Shown in pieces: positions 48,242 to 59,121 of a stretch of 64,000 nt of DNA. The number at the start of each line of letters is the position of its first letter. The stretch's first letter is position 1. The stretch lies in the NCBI RefSeq assembly GCF_001884185.1, contig NZ_MAOE01000002.1, positions 62,001-126,000 of the forward strand, given 5' to 3'. A program made the position numbers and the translations under genes. The notes under the pieces are model-generated. The model was given only the letters and a program-made list of their open reading frames with translations. It was not told the origin of the DNA and ran no database searches. This stretch comes from Bacillus albus. Its GTDB lineage: Bacteria; Bacillota; Bacilli; Bacillales; Bacillaceae_G.

Positions 48242-48538
48242 TCAGACAGATTCAGCTTCTTCCACTGCTAATGGTAAGAAATGTTTATATTGGCGAAATC
48301 CATTAAATATACTTGCACTACCAAATAGAACAAATAAGACACCAACGATAATACGAGCAGTTGAAAGGTCTAAAAAGAATTGGTTTATCCCGAAGAATAA
48401 GACGAATGAACCGAGTGCCATTGCGGATTTTCCTGAGAGCCAACCTTTCTCCATTGGGCGGTTTGTACGAAAGTATTTTGTTTTGTAGAAGAGGTACAAC
48501 ATAAATGAGACGATAATACAGAAGACTAATACTGGCAT
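48242..48538 (-). CDS. ytpI: YtpI-like membrane protein
   Basis: 98 residues from ATG 48538 with GGGAGTGTG upstream; the frame to 48709 overlaps the nrnA start region. Three hydrophobic segments: VLVFCIIVSFMLYLFY, SAMALGSFVLFFGINQFFL and ARIIVGVLFVLFGSASIF. The arrangement matches YtpI, whose gene is next to nrnA (ytqI) in B. subtilis. Function unknown. Confidence 0.75.
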   Translation of the reverse strand: MPVLVFCIIVSFMLYLFYKTKYFRTNRPMEKGWLSGKSAMALGSFVLFFGINQFFLDLSTARIIVGVLFVLFGSASIFNGFRQYKHFLPLAVEEAESV

Positions 48539-48697
48539 AATGCACACTCCCATCGCTTTATGAAAAATAATAGTGGAGAAAAATAAATATCTAAACTTTC
48601 TAACTTTTATTATAATGCAATTGTTCGCATGTATGAAATACTTTCCGTTATAATGGAAGATAAAGTGAAGAAGTTGAGTAAAAAGGAGATTATACAT

Positions 48698-49630
48698 ATG
48701 CATGAGCAAATTTTAGGAGCTATTAAAGAGTTTGATACAATTATTATTCACCGTCATGTGCGTCCAGATCCAGATGCGTTAGGTTCACAGGGCGGTCTTA
48801 GTACCATTCTACAAGAATCGTTTCCAGAGAAAAATATTTATACGGTTGGGTACAATGAACCGTCACTAGAATATTTACGAGTAATGGATGATATTGAAGA
48901 TAGTGTATATGAAAATGCACTTGTTATCGTATGTGATACAGCGAACCAAGAACGTGTTGACGATCAACGTTATGCAAAAGGGAAGATGTTAATTAAAATT
49001 GACCATCATCCGAATGAAGATCCGTACGGAGATATTACGTGGGTAGATACGACAGCAAGTTCTACAAGTGAAATGATTTATGAGTTTTACAGTTATGGAA
49101 AAGATAAAGGATTACAGATAACGAAAGAAGCAGCACGTCTTATTTTAGCAGGTATTGTTGGGGATACAGGTCGTTTCTTATTCCCGAATACAACAGCAAA
49201 AACACTTCGTTACGTGAGTGAGCTTGTTGATATGGATGTGGAATTTACAGATTTATACAACGAAATGTATAAGACGAAAGAAAAGATTGCTCGTTTAAAC
49301 GGCTATATTTTACAAAACTTTACGATGGTAGAAGAAGGAGCAGCTTACATTAAATTAACGAAAGAAGTATTAGAAAAGTTTGATGTACTTCCTTCTGAGG
49401 CATCTGGTGTTGTTGGAGCACTTGGTAATATTGATGGATTAAAGGCGTGGGTTCTATTTTTAGAGGAAGATGACGTGATTCGTGTTCGTCTTCGCTCAAA
49501 AGGACCAGTGATAAATAAATTAGCAATGCAATATAATGGCGGAGGGCATCCGATGGCTTCTGGTGCAAAAGCATCTTCTTGGGAAGAAGCGGATCGTCTT
49601 TTTGCTGATTTACGTGAGCTGTGTAGATAA
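48698..49630 (+). CDS. nrnA: NrnA: nanoRNase / pAp phosphatase
   Basis: 310 residues from ATG 48698 (AAAAGGAGAT upstream). DHH domain: HRHVRPDPDALGSQGG, VCDTANQERVDD and IKIDHHPNEDP bind two metals. C-terminal DHHA1 domain with the glycine-rich NGGGHPMASGAKASS. It degrades short RNA oligonucleotides and 3'-phosphoadenosine-5'-phosphate. A strong terminator follows. Confidence 0.95.
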   Translation: MHEQILGAIKEFDTIIIHRHVRPDPDALGSQGGLSTILQESFPEKNIYTVGYNEPSLEYLRVMDDIEDSVYENALVIVCDTANQERVDDQRYAKGKMLIKIDHHPNEDPYGDITWVDTTASSTSEMIYEFYSYGKDKGLQITKEAARLILAGIVGDTGRFLFPNTTAKTLRYVSELVDMDVEFTDLYNEMYKTKEKIARLNGYILQNFTMVEEGAAYIKLTKEVLEKFDVLPSEASGVVGALGNIDGLKAWVLFLEEDDVIRVRLRSKGPVINKLAMQYNGGGHPMASGAKASSWEEADRLFADLRELCR

Positions 49631-49650
49631 GAGATTATATATGAAAACGA

Positions 49651-49688
49651 AAAGAAGGAGCGCGCTAAAGCCTCCTTCTTTATTTTTC
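49651..49688. terminator. Bidirectional terminator
   Basis: aaagaaggag/ctccttcttt plus inner gc pairs, followed by ATTTTT; shared by nrnA and ytrI. Confidence 0.85.
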
Positions 49689-50183
49689 TTTCTCTATCGT
49701 AATGCTAATTTCAAGCACTGTATCAAAAGATATTGTATCGACTTTGAAGCGGTATAGCCGATCGTAATGTTTGTACGTTTTGTTTTCGATTACCTTTTTG
49801 AGTAGGTCTTTATTTTTGGCTATACTTTGAATGTTTTTCGTTAAAAGATGTTGGAGGTCATTATGGATAGATGTAGTCATATTTTCAAGTGTAAGGTTGT
49901 CTAAATCGTATTTTTCTCGATTTATAAGTTTTATTTTAATCTCTTGAATGGTTAAGAGCCGTTTATTTTCAGTATTCAATTTTTCTTGATCTTCGAGAAG
50001 GACGTGGAGCTTTGCTTCTTGTTTTTCTATAATTTCTTTTTGTTCTGCTATTTTAATAGCTTGTTCTTCTTGAAAAACACCGTATATGTACAAAAAAATA
50101 AACCAGCTCAGCACGCCTCCAACAGCAGCACCAGCTAAAACTAAATACCATCTTTTTGCTGTATTGGCACTTGGTACTCTCAT
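49680..50183 (-). CDS. ytrI: Sporulation membrane protein YtrI
   Basis: 167 residues from ATG 50183, which overlaps the ytrH stop by four bases (ATGA), with AGGAAC before it. One membrane span (about 13-35) is followed by a long coiled coil (EEQAIKIAEQKEIIEKQEAKL) and a C-terminal beta-rich region. YtrI is made under SigE in the mother cell with YtrH and is needed for efficient sporulation in B. subtilis. Confidence 0.85.
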   Translation of the reverse strand: MRVPSANTAKRWYLVLAGAAVGGVLSWFIFLYIYGVFQEEQAIKIAEQKEIIEKQEAKLHVLLEDQEKLNTENKRLLTIQEIKIKLINREKYDLDNLTLENMTTSIHNDLQHLLTKNIQSIAKNKDLLKKVIENKTYKHYDRLYRFKVDTISFDTVLEISITIEKEK

Positions 50184-50518
50184 ACATGTTCCTGCGTTAG
50201 CCATTTAATAATAGTAAGACCCGTTTGCATACCACCCGTTGCGAAAAAAATAAGGAGAATTTGTTTTACGATATCTTTCATATCTCCGCCAAAGAAACTT
50301 CTTTCAAAGCTATAAAAAGTATCAAATGTGCCGCCAATCGCTGCAACGAGTGCCCAAATTCTTAAATTTTGGGCGAATTGATTAATGTAAGTTAGAGTTG
50401 GTTTTCCGATAAGAAATGCACCAAATCCACCAATTAATGAACCGCCAAGTATAACCCCAAAGGCAATAAAGTAACTAATAATAAGCAGAGAGAAAAAAGT
50501 ATGTTCTCTTACATCCAT
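50180..50518 (-). CDS. ytrH: Sporulation membrane protein YtrH
   Basis: 112 residues from ATG 50518, eight bases after AAAGGAGA. Three hydrophobic helices with FGVILGGSLIGGFGAFLIGKP and a conserved central segment WALVAAIGGTFDTFYSFER. First gene of the ytrHI pair, divergent from dnaE, as in B. subtilis. A role in the spore envelope is known only genetically. Confidence 0.88.
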   Translation of the reverse strand: MDVREHTFFSLLIISYFIAFGVILGGSLIGGFGAFLIGKPTLTYINQFAQNLRIWALVAAIGGTFDTFYSFERSFFGGDMKDIVKQILLIFFATGGMQTGLTIIKWLTQEHV

Positions 50519-50540
50519 CGTCATTCTCCTTTCTTCTTCA

Positions 50541-50567
50541 TATATATGGACAAAGTATAAGAAGTAT
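50541..50567 (-). promoter_or_regulatory. Candidate SigE promoter of ytrHI
   Basis: On the minus strand ATA (50567-50565), 16 bases, CATATATA (50548-50541), similar to the SigE pattern ATA / CATACAAT. ytrHI is SigE-dependent in B. subtilis. Confidence 0.4.
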
Positions 50568-50570
50568 GTT

Positions 50571-50600
50571 TTGATTTCCGCTTTCCTCTTCACCTATAAT
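50571..50600 (+). promoter_or_regulatory. SigA promoter of dnaE
   Basis: TTGATT (50571-50576), 18 bases, TATAAT (50595-50600). Confidence 0.65.
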
Positions 50601-50635
50601 AAAAGTAGTCAAATAGGTAAAGAGAGGGTACAACA

Positions 50636-53600
50636 GTGAAGTTTGTGCATTTACAATGTCAAACCGTTTTTAGTTTATTAAAAAGTGCTTGTAAAATTGA
50701 TGAGCTTGTAGTCAGAGCGAAAGAGCTTGGGTTTTCATCACTTGCTATTACGGACGAAAATGTTATGTATGGCGTTATTCCGTTTTATAAAGCATGTAAG
50801 AAACATGGCATACATCCTATTATCGGCTTAACGGCTGCTATTTTTAGTGAAGAAGAAGAAAAATCTTATCCGCTTGTTTTACTTGCGGAAAATGAAATAG
50901 GTTATCAAAATTTATTAAAGATTTCTAGTAGCATTATGACGAAGTCAAAAGAAGGTATTCCGAAAAAGTGGCTTGCCCATTATGCGAAAGGATTAATTGC
51001 CATTTCACCAGGTAAAGATGGGGAAATTGAACAATTATTATTAGAAGACAAAGAGAGTCAGGCTGAAGAGGTAGCTCGCATGTATCAAAGCATGTTTGGC
51101 AATTTTTATATGAGTTTGCAGCATCATGCGATTCAAGATGAATTGGTTCTGCAAGAGAAATTACCTGAATTTATGAGTAGGATAAATGTTCCAGTCGTTG
51201 CAACGAACGATGTACGCTACATCAATCAAAGTGACGCACTTGTTCATGAATGCTTATTATCCGTTGAAAGTGGAACGAAAATGACTGATCCAGATAGGCC
51301 GAGAATGAAAACGGATCAGTATTATTTAAAGTCAACGGATGAAATGGAAGCACTATTTTCGCATGCTGAGGAAGCGATTCAAAATACAATAAAAATTGCA
51401 GAAAGTTGCCAAGTAGAAATTCCTTTCCATGTAAATCAATTACCGAAATTTCCTGTTCCAGCTAACGAGACGAATGATATGTATTTACGCCGCGTTTGTG
51501 AAGAAGGATTGCAGAAACGTTATGGTACGCCGAAAGAAATGCATATAAAGCGTTTGAACCATGAATTAAATGTGATTTCTAGTATGGGATTTAGTGATTA
51601 TTTCCTCATCGTATGGGATTTTATGAAGTATGCGCATGAAAATCATATTTTAACAGGACCAGGGCGTGGATCCGCGGCTGGCTCACTCGTTTCTTATGTA
51701 TTAGAAATTACAGATATTGATCCAATTGAATACGATCTATTATTTGAACGATTTTTAAACCCCGAGCGTGTGACACTTCCAGATATTGATATCGATTTTC
51801 CGGATATAAGACGTGATGAGATGATTCGATATGTGAAAGATAAATATGGTCAGCTTCGTGTTGCTCAAATTGTAACGTTCGGGACGCTGGCAGCGAAAGC
51901 GGCAATTAGAGATATTGCGCGTGTAATGGGGCTTCCGCCGCGAGATATTGACATATTCTCAAAACTTATCCCATCAAAGCTTGGTATAACGTTAAAAGAT
52001 GCATATGAGGAATCGCAATCACTCCGTGAGTTTATACAAGGAAACCTTCTGCATGAGCGTGTGTTTGAAATTGCAAAACGTGTAGAAGGCTTACCACGTC
52101 ATACATCTATTCATGCAGCTGGCGTTATTATGAGCCAAGAGCCATTAACCGGAAGTGTTGCGATTCAAGAAGGGCATAACGATGTGTATGTTACGCAATA
52201 CCCAGCTGATGCATTAGAAGAACTTGGGTTGCTCAAGATGGACTTTTTAGGATTACGTAATTTAACGTTACTTGAAAATATTATAAAGTTTATCGTGGAA
52301 AAAACGGGAACACAGATTGATATAAGAAATTTACCACTTCAAGATGAAAAGACGTTCCAATTGTTAGGTAGAGGGGATACAACAGGTGTATTCCAGCTTG
52401 AATCAGGTGGTATGCGAAATGTACTTCGCGGGTTAAAGCCGAATGAATTTGAAGATATTGTCGCTGTCAACTCGTTATATAGACCGGGACCGATGGAACA
52501 AATTCCGACCTTTATTGAATCAAAGCACGGAAAAAGAAAAATTGAATATTTACATCCAGACTTAAAGCCAATTCTAGAAAGAACGTACGGTGTCATTGTA
52601 TACCAAGAACAAATTATGCAAATTGCATCGAAGTTAGCGGGATTCTCGCTTGGAGAAGCAGATTTATTACGCCGTGCAGTGAGTAAAAAAAATCGTGATA
52701 TTTTACATCAGGAACGTAAGCATTTTGTGCAAGGTTGTTTACAAAATGGTTATGACGAGACATCTGCTGAGGAAATTTACGATTTAATTGTAAGATTTGC
52801 GAATTACGGTTTTAACCGAAGTCACGCAGTAGCCTACAGTATGATTGGATATCAGCTTGCTTACTTAAAAGCGAATTATCCGCTGGAATTTATGACGGCA
52901 CTATTATCGAGTGCAATTGGAAATGAAGATAAGATTGTGCAGTATATACGAGAAACGAAGCGGAAAGGTTTTCATGTTTTGCCGCCATCTCTTCAGAGAA
53001 GTGGTTACAATTTTCAAATAGAAGGCAATGCGATACGTTACAGTTTACTTTCCATTCGAAACATCGGAATGGCTACAGTGACAGCATTACTCGAAGAACG
53101 AGAGAAAAAAATGTTTGAAGATTTATTTGAATTTTGTCTTCGCATGCCATCAAAATTTGTGACAGAGCGAAATTTAGAGGCGTTCGTCTGGTCTGGATGT
53201 TTTGACGATTTTGGTGTTTCGAGAACGAATTTGTGGAAAAGTCTTAAAGGAGCGGTAGAATACGCAAATCTTGCACGTGATTTAGGAGATGCTGTTCCAA
53301 AATCAAAATACGTACAAGGAGAAGAGCTTTCTTTTATTGAACAGTTAAATAAAGAAAAGGAAGCACTAGGTTTTTATTTATCGAGCTATCCGACGGCGCA
53401 GTATGTGAAGTTAGCGAAAGAATTAGAAATTCCATCTCTCGCTCAGGCGATGCGGCATAAGAAAAAGGTACAAAGAGCGATCGTGTATATAACAAGTGTA
53501 AGAGTGATTCGTACGAAAAAGTTGCAGAAGATGGCGTTTATTACATTTTGTGATCAAAATGATGAAATGGAAGCAGTTCTTTTCCCCGAAACATATATAC

Positions 53601-53962
53601 ATTTCTCAGATAGGTTACAAGAAGGAGCAATTGTTTTAGTTGACGGCATGATTGAGCTTAGAAATCATAAGTTGCAATGGATTGTAAATGGACTATATCC
53701 GTTAGAAGAAATGGATGTGTATGAAGAAAAGAAAGATGCATCTGTTTACGTGAAATTGCCGTCTCAGTACGAGAAAAAGCTATTAAATCAGGTTACTAAA
53801 ATATTGTTTGACTATTCGGGTTTTGCGAAAGTACTAATTTATTATGAAAAGGAACATAAAATGGTACAATTATCTCGGAGTTTATCGATCCATCCAAGTG
53901 AAGAATGTTTAGGAGCACTTCGTAAAATTGTCGGGGAAGAAAATGTGGTTGTGAAAATATAA
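50636..53962 (+). CDS. dnaE: DNA polymerase III alpha subunit DnaE
   Basis: 1108 residues from GTG 50636 (AGAGAGGG upstream). The N-terminal PHP domain starts FVHLQCQTVFSLLKSA, with Cys in place of the second metal histidine of HxH, so metal binding there is likely lost. The polymerase core carries GPGRGSAAGSLVSYVL and the catalytic aspartates in LPDIDIDFPD (about 380), later NRSHAVAYSMIGYQLAYLK, a helix-hairpin-helix region and an OB fold near 970-1050. Bacilli use DnaE to extend primers before PolC takes over. Confidence 0.96.
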   Translation: MKFVHLQCQTVFSLLKSACKIDELVVRAKELGFSSLAITDENVMYGVIPFYKACKKHGIHPIIGLTAAIFSEEEEKSYPLVLLAENEIGYQNLLKISSSIMTKSKEGIPKKWLAHYAKGLIAISPGKDGEIEQLLLEDKESQAEEVARMYQSMFGNFYMSLQHHAIQDELVLQEKLPEFMSRINVPVVATNDVRYINQSDALVHECLLSVESGTKMTDPDRPRMKTDQYYLKSTDEMEALFSHAEEAIQNTIKIAESCQVEIPFHVNQLPKFPVPANETNDMYLRRVCEEGLQKRYGTPKEMHIKRLNHELNVISSMGFSDYFLIVWDFMKYAHENHILTGPGRGSAAGSLVSYVLEITDIDPIEYDLLFERFLNPERVTLPDIDIDFPDIRRDEMIRYVKDKYGQLRVAQIVTFGTLAAKAAIRDIARVMGLPPRDIDIFSKLIPSKLGITLKDAYEESQSLREFIQGNLLHERVFEIAKRVEGLPRHTSIHAAGVIMSQEPLTGSVAIQEGHNDVYVTQYPADALEELGLLKMDFLGLRNLTLLENIIKFIVEKTGTQIDIRNLPLQDEKTFQLLGRGDTTGVFQLESGGMRNVLRGLKPNEFEDIVAVNSLYRPGPMEQIPTFIESKHGKRKIEYLHPDLKPILERTYGVIVYQEQIMQIASKLAGFSLGEADLLRRAVSKKNRDILHQERKHFVQGCLQNGYDETSAEEIYDLIVRFANYGFNRSHAVAYSMIGYQLAYLKANYPLEFMTALLSSAIGNEDKIVQYIRETKRKGFHVLPPSLQRSGYNFQIEGNAIRYSLLSIRNIGMATVTALLEEREKKMFEDLFEFCLRMPSKFVTERNLEAFVWSGCFDDFGVSRTNLWKSLKGAVEYANLARDLGDAVPKSKYVQGEELSFIEQLNKEKEALGFYLSSYPTAQYVKLAKELEIPSLAQAMRHKKKVQRAIVYITSVRVIRTKKLQKMAFITFCDQNDEMEAVLFPETYIHFSDRLQEGAIVLVDGMIELRNHKLQWIVNGLYPLEEMDVYEEKKDASVYVKLPSQYEKKLLNQVTKILFDYSGFAKVLIYYEKEHKMVQLSRSLSIHPSEECLGALRKIVGEENVVVKI

Positions 53963-54065
53963 TGGACAATTTCCCTACACTTCGATTATTATAGTAGTAG
54001 TGTTCGTGGTCAGACCACTTGGAGAAATTGATATCAGCTAGAATAATTTGAGGAGAGTGGATAGT

Positions 54066-55304
54066 TTGTCAACACTTCGTGAAGAAGCACTTCACATGCA
54101 TAAAGTGCATCAAGGAAAATTAGAAACTGTATCAAAAGTAAAAGTAGAAAATGCAAAAGATTTAAGTCTTGCATATTCTCCAGGGGTTGCAGAACCTTGT
54201 AAAGAAATTTATGACGATAAAAGTAAGGTATATGAATATACGATGAAGGGAAATATGGTAGCAGTTGTGACTGATGGAACGGCTGTGCTTGGTCTTGGTA
54301 ACATTGGACCTGAAGCATCTCTTCCAGTAATGGAAGGTAAAGCTGTACTATTCAAGAGCTTTGCTGGTGTAGATGCATTCCCAATTGCCTTAAATACAAA
54401 CGATGTAGATAAAATTGTTGAAACTGTAAAATTAATGGAGCCAACTTTTGGCGGCGTTAACTTAGAGGATATCGCAGCACCAAACTGCTTCATTATTGAA
54501 GAACGTTTGAAAAAAGAAACAAATATTCCTATCTTCCATGATGATCAACACGGAACAGCTATCGTAACAGTAGCAGGTCTTGTGAACGCGGTAAAACTAG
54601 TTGGAAAGAAAATGTCTGACATTAAAGTTGTCGCAAATGGCGCAGGTGCAGCAGGTATTGCAATTATTAAACTTTTATATCGCTATGGTGTACGCGACAT
54701 TGTTATGTGTGATCGTAAAGGCGCGATCTATGAGGGTCGTCCTACAGGTATGAATCCGGTGAAGGATGAAGTTGCAAAATATACAAATAAGAATCGTATC
54801 GAAGGTTCTTTAGCTGATGTTGTACAAGGTGCGGACGTATTCATTGGTGTATCTGCAGAAGGTGCATTAACAGAAGAGATGGTTCGTACAATGAATGACG
54901 ACGCAATTATTTTTGCAATGGCGAATCCAGTTCCAGAAATTATGCCAGAATTGGCAAAAGCAGCGGGCGCAGCTGTTGTTGGAACAGGTCGTTCTGACTT
55001 CGCAAACCAAGTAAATAATGTACTAGCGTTCCCTGGTATTTTCCGCGGTGCACTTGACGTACATGCGACACAAATTAACGAAGAAATGAAGATGGCAGCT
55101 GTACAGGCTATTGCTGAGCTTGTAGCAGAAGATGAGTTAAATGCAGACTATATCATTCCAGCACCGTTTGACGCGCGTGTAGCGCCTCAAGTGGCAGCTT
55201 ACGTTGCGAAAGCTGCGATGGAGACAGGAGTAGCTCGCCGTCAAGTGGATCCAAATGAAGTTGCTGAGAAAACAAAACAATTAGCGCTGATTGGTAAAGA
55301 ATAA
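54066..55304 (+). CDS. ytsJ: Malic enzyme (YtsJ/MalS family)
   Basis: 412 residues from TTG 54066, with GAGGAG eleven bases upstream. LSLAYSPGVAEPC and FHDDQHGTAIVTVAGLVNA carry the malate and metal sites; the Rossmann motif is VVANGAGAAGIAIIKLL near 185. It decarboxylates malate to pyruvate. By context after dnaE it corresponds to B. subtilis YtsJ, which prefers NADP; the cofactor cannot be fixed by eye. A FadR-type regulator follows 14 bases later. Confidence 0.9.
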   Translation: MSTLREEALHMHKVHQGKLETVSKVKVENAKDLSLAYSPGVAEPCKEIYDDKSKVYEYTMKGNMVAVVTDGTAVLGLGNIGPEASLPVMEGKAVLFKSFAGVDAFPIALNTNDVDKIVETVKLMEPTFGGVNLEDIAAPNCFIIEERLKKETNIPIFHDDQHGTAIVTVAGLVNAVKLVGKKMSDIKVVANGAGAAGIAIIKLLYRYGVRDIVMCDRKGAIYEGRPTGMNPVKDEVAKYTNKNRIEGSLADVVQGADVFIGVSAEGALTEEMVRTMNDDAIIFAMANPVPEIMPELAKAAGAAVVGTGRSDFANQVNNVLAFPGIFRGALDVHATQINEEMKMAAVQAIAELVAEDELNADYIIPAPFDARVAPQVAAYVAKAAMETGVARRQVDPNEVAEKTKQLALIGKE

Positions 55305-55318
55305 GCGAGGAATTTCCA

Positions 55319-55963
55319 TTGACATCATCAAATACAAAAGTATATCTCGAAATTGTAAAGAAAATCCGTTCCATTATGGAAGAGGATGGATTGGTAGCAG
55401 GGGATCGTTTACCGTCTGAGCGTGAGTTAAGTTCACGTTTAAATGTAGGGCGTTCCTCTGTAAGAGAAGCGTTGCGTGCTTTAGAACTGGTAGGGTTAAT
55501 TGAAACGAGACGTGGTGAAGGGACGTTTATTCGAAACTTTTACGATAACGGTCTTGTACAATTGATTGCTCCGTTCTTGCTGCAAGATGAGAAAACAATT
55601 CGTGATTTATTACAAACAAAACGATTGCTTGAGAAAGATATGATCCGAATTGTATGTAATTTACCGAAAGAAACGTTTTCTAAAGTGCTAAGTAAATTAC
55701 ATCAAGTGCTTGAAGGAAATGAAAATTCGATTCCGACGCTTCATCAAACGTTCTTTAAAACACTTATTGAACAAGTCGATAATTATTTACTATATCGCAT
55801 TTGGATGATCGTAAATGATTACGTATCAACTCTTTCTTGTAAAGTTTCAGGAGATTCTATCGATATGTATAGAAAGCTTTACGCTACTTTGGAAGGAAAA
55901 CAAGAAAATGATGCACTAAAAATTTACGATGAATTAGTAGAGAATATACAGTTTCACTCGTAA
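55319..55963 (+). CDS. FadR-type GntR regulator
   Basis: 214 residues from TTG 55319 with GCGAGG eight bases upstream. N-terminal winged helix (GDRLPSERELSSRLNVGRSSVREALRALE, here about 27-55, then IETRRGEGTFI) and a helical effector domain resembling FCD. It is co-directional with, and 14 bases after, the malic enzyme and precedes accDA. It could control lipid precursor or malate genes; the ligand is unknown. Confidence 0.85.
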   Translation: MTSSNTKVYLEIVKKIRSIMEEDGLVAGDRLPSERELSSRLNVGRSSVREALRALELVGLIETRRGEGTFIRNFYDNGLVQLIAPFLLQDEKTIRDLLQTKRLLEKDMIRIVCNLPKETFSKVLSKLHQVLEGNENSIPTLHQTFFKTLIEQVDNYLLYRIWMIVNDYVSTLSCKVSGDSIDMYRKLYATLEGKQENDALKIYDELVENIQFHS

Positions 55964-56072
55964 TGTATAAAATTTGTCGAAATGACCATGACACGTTATG
56001 ACAAACATTCTATCGCGTAGCGGTTAAAGTTAAACGTAAAGAGTGAGGTTATTAGACAGATTGAGAAGATAA

Positions 56073-56107
56073 GGCTAACATCAAACTTTGGTGTTAGCCC
56101 AATTTTC
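56073..56107 (+). terminator. Hairpin upstream of accD
   Basis: ggctaacatcaaa/tttggtgttagcc followed by CAATTTTC. Probably ends the FadR-type gene transcript; it could also attenuate entry into accDA. Confidence 0.65.
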
Positions 56108-56148
56108 TTCTTACGCTAACCTTAGCTCTCAACGAAGGGGGTCAAATT

Positions 56149-57018
56149 GTGCTAAGAGATTTATTCGTGAAAAAGAAAAAGTACGCTGCAATACCTTCAG
56201 AACAAGTACGAAAAGATGTACCAGATGGCGTTATGACAAAATGTCCGAAATGTAAAAAAATCATGTATACAAAAGAGCTTCTAAAAAATTTAAAAGTATG
56301 TGTGAATTGTGGATATCATCATCCTATGAATGCATGGGAACGTCTTGATAGTATATTGGACGAAGGGTCATTCCGGGAGTATGACAAAGAAATGGTTTCA
56401 TTAAATCCACTCGGGTTTCCAGGATATGAAGAGAAACTAGAGAGCGATCGTAAGAAGACTGAATTGAACGAAGCGGTTGTAACTGGTGAAGGAACAATTG
56501 ATGACATGCTTGTTGTTGTTGCAGTAATGGATTCTCGTTTTCGAATGGGGAGTATGGGCTCTGTTGTAGGAGAAAAAATTGCCCGTGCGGTTGAAAAGGC
56601 ATATGACTTACAAGTTCCATTTATTATCTTTACTGCTTCGGGTGGTGCCCGTATGCAAGAAGGGATATTAAGTTTAATGCAAATGGCAAAAACAAGCGTA
56701 GCTTTGAAAAAGCATAGTAATGCAGGAGGATTATTTATTTCTGTTATGACTCACCCAACGACGGGCGGGGTTTCAGCGAGTTTCGCTTCACTTGGTGATT
56801 ATAATCTTGCAGAACCAGGGGCACTAATCGGATTTGCTGGTAGACGTGTAATTGAACAAACTGTGCGCGAGAAACTACCGGAAGATTTCCAAACGGCAGA
56901 ATTCTTACTAGAACATGGTCAATTAGATGCTGTGGTGCATCGTGATGATATGAGAGAATCGCTTCGCAAGATTTTAGAAGTTCATCAAGGAGGGGAAATG
57001 GCTGTATGGCAGAGCTAG
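56149..57018 (+). CDS. accD: Acetyl-CoA carboxylase carboxyltransferase, beta subunit
   Basis: 289 residues from GTG 56149 with AAGGGGGT upstream. An N-terminal zinc finger ([17 protein letters not shown] ... CVNCGYH) precedes the crotonase-type transferase domain ([21 protein letters not shown], here about 160-180; [12 protein letters not shown]). With AccA it moves the carboxyl group from biotin to acetyl-CoA, making malonyl-CoA for fatty acids. It overlaps accA by 13 bases. Confidence 0.97.
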   Translation: MLRDLFVKKKKYAAIPSEQVRKDVPDGVMTKCPKCKKIMYTKELLKNLKVCVNCGYHHPMNAWERLDSILDEGSFREYDKEMVSLNPLGFPGYEEKLESDRKKTELNEAVVTGEGTIDDMLVVVAVMDSRFRMGSMGSVVGEKIARAVEKAYDLQVPFIIFTASGGARMQEGILSLMQMAKTSVALKKHSNAGGLFISVMTHPTTGGVSASFASLGDYNLAEPGALIGFAGRRVIEQTVREKLPEDFQTAEFLLEHGQLDAVVHRDDMRESLRKILEVHQGGEMAVWQS

Positions 57019-57980
57019 AATTTGAAAAACCAGTTGTTGAGCTAAGAAATAAGATTCGTGAACTGAAAGACTATACGAAAAACAGCCAGATGGATTTCAG
57101 TGAGGAGATTCGTATTTTGGAAGACAAGCTAGAAAATTTAGAGGAAGATATATACGGCAATATGAAAGTATGGGACCGTGTTCAAATTGCTCGTCATGCG
57201 GAACGACCGACAACGCTCGATTATATTGAGCACTTATTTACTGATTTTTTTGAATGTCATGGAGATCGTCTATTTGGCGATGATGCAGCGATTGTCGGCG
57301 GCATTGCGAAGTATAAAGGGATGCCTGTAACTGTAATTGGGCATCAACGCGGAAAAGATACGAAAGAAAATATTCGCCGTAATTTTGGGATGCCTCATCC
57401 AGAAGGATATCGAAAAGCATTACGTTTAATGAAGCAGGCAGAAAAGTTCAATCGTCCAATTATTTGTTTTATTGATACGAAAGGAGCTTATCCTGGTAAA
57501 GCTGCTGAAGAACGTGGTCAAAGTGAAGCTATCGCTCGCAATTTATTTGAAATGGCAGGATTAACAGTACCTGTTATTTGTATCGTTATCGGCGAAGGTG
57601 GTAGTGGTGGTGCACTAGGTCTTGGGGTAGGGGATTACATTCATATGCTAGAAAATTCCACTTATTCTGTTATTACACCAGAGGGTGCAGCGGCAATTCT
57701 TTGGAAAGATGCAGGAAAAGCGAAGGAAGCTGCAGAGGCGATGAGAATTACAGCAGCAGATTTGAAAGAATTAGGTGTAATTGACGAAATTATTCCAGAG
57801 ACAAAAGGTGGAGCACACCGTAATATTTTGAAACAGTCAGAAAATATAGACTTAATGATTAGAAAAACTTTTGAACAATTAAACGGAATTTCGAAAGATG
57901 AATTAATCGAAAAACGTTATGAAAAATATATGAAAATTGGGCAAGTTTCGTTTTCAAACGCTTCCATTTGGATAAAATAA
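57006..57980 (+). CDS. accA: Acetyl-CoA carboxylase carboxyltransferase, alpha subunit
   Basis: 324 residues from ATG 57006 inside the accD end (AGGAGGGG upstream). A helical N-terminus is followed by [21 protein letters not shown] and the oxyanion-hole region [17 protein letters not shown]. It forms the transferase with AccD in a tightly coupled pair. A terminator separates it from pfkA. Confidence 0.97.
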   Translation: MAELEFEKPVVELRNKIRELKDYTKNSQMDFSEEIRILEDKLENLEEDIYGNMKVWDRVQIARHAERPTTLDYIEHLFTDFFECHGDRLFGDDAAIVGGIAKYKGMPVTVIGHQRGKDTKENIRRNFGMPHPEGYRKALRLMKQAEKFNRPIICFIDTKGAYPGKAAEERGQSEAIARNLFEMAGLTVPVICIVIGEGGSGGALGLGVGDYIHMLENSTYSVITPEGAAAILWKDAGKAKEAAEAMRITAADLKELGVIDEIIPETKGGAHRNILKQSENIDLMIRKTFEQLNGISKDELIEKRYEKYMKIGQVSFSNASIWIK

Positions 57981-57984
57981 GAAA

Positions 57985-58018
57985 AGCGTGCGTTCCACTT
58001 CGCGAATGCACGTTTTTA
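57985..58018 (+). terminator. accDA terminator
   Basis: cgtgcgttc/gaatgcacg with one mismatch and TTTTTATT after it. Confidence 0.75.
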
Positions 58019-58102
58019 TTATGAAAAGACACATCTTCTCCATTGTATTTTTATATTTTTTCGTGTTATTTTATTATAAGGCAAATAATCTTTATGAGGT
58101 GA

Positions 58103-59068
<966 letters not shown>

Positions 59069-59121
59069 TCGGCGTAATGTCGGATATTTGGGAACGGTTT
59101 CATAATTTTCGGAGGTGCAAT

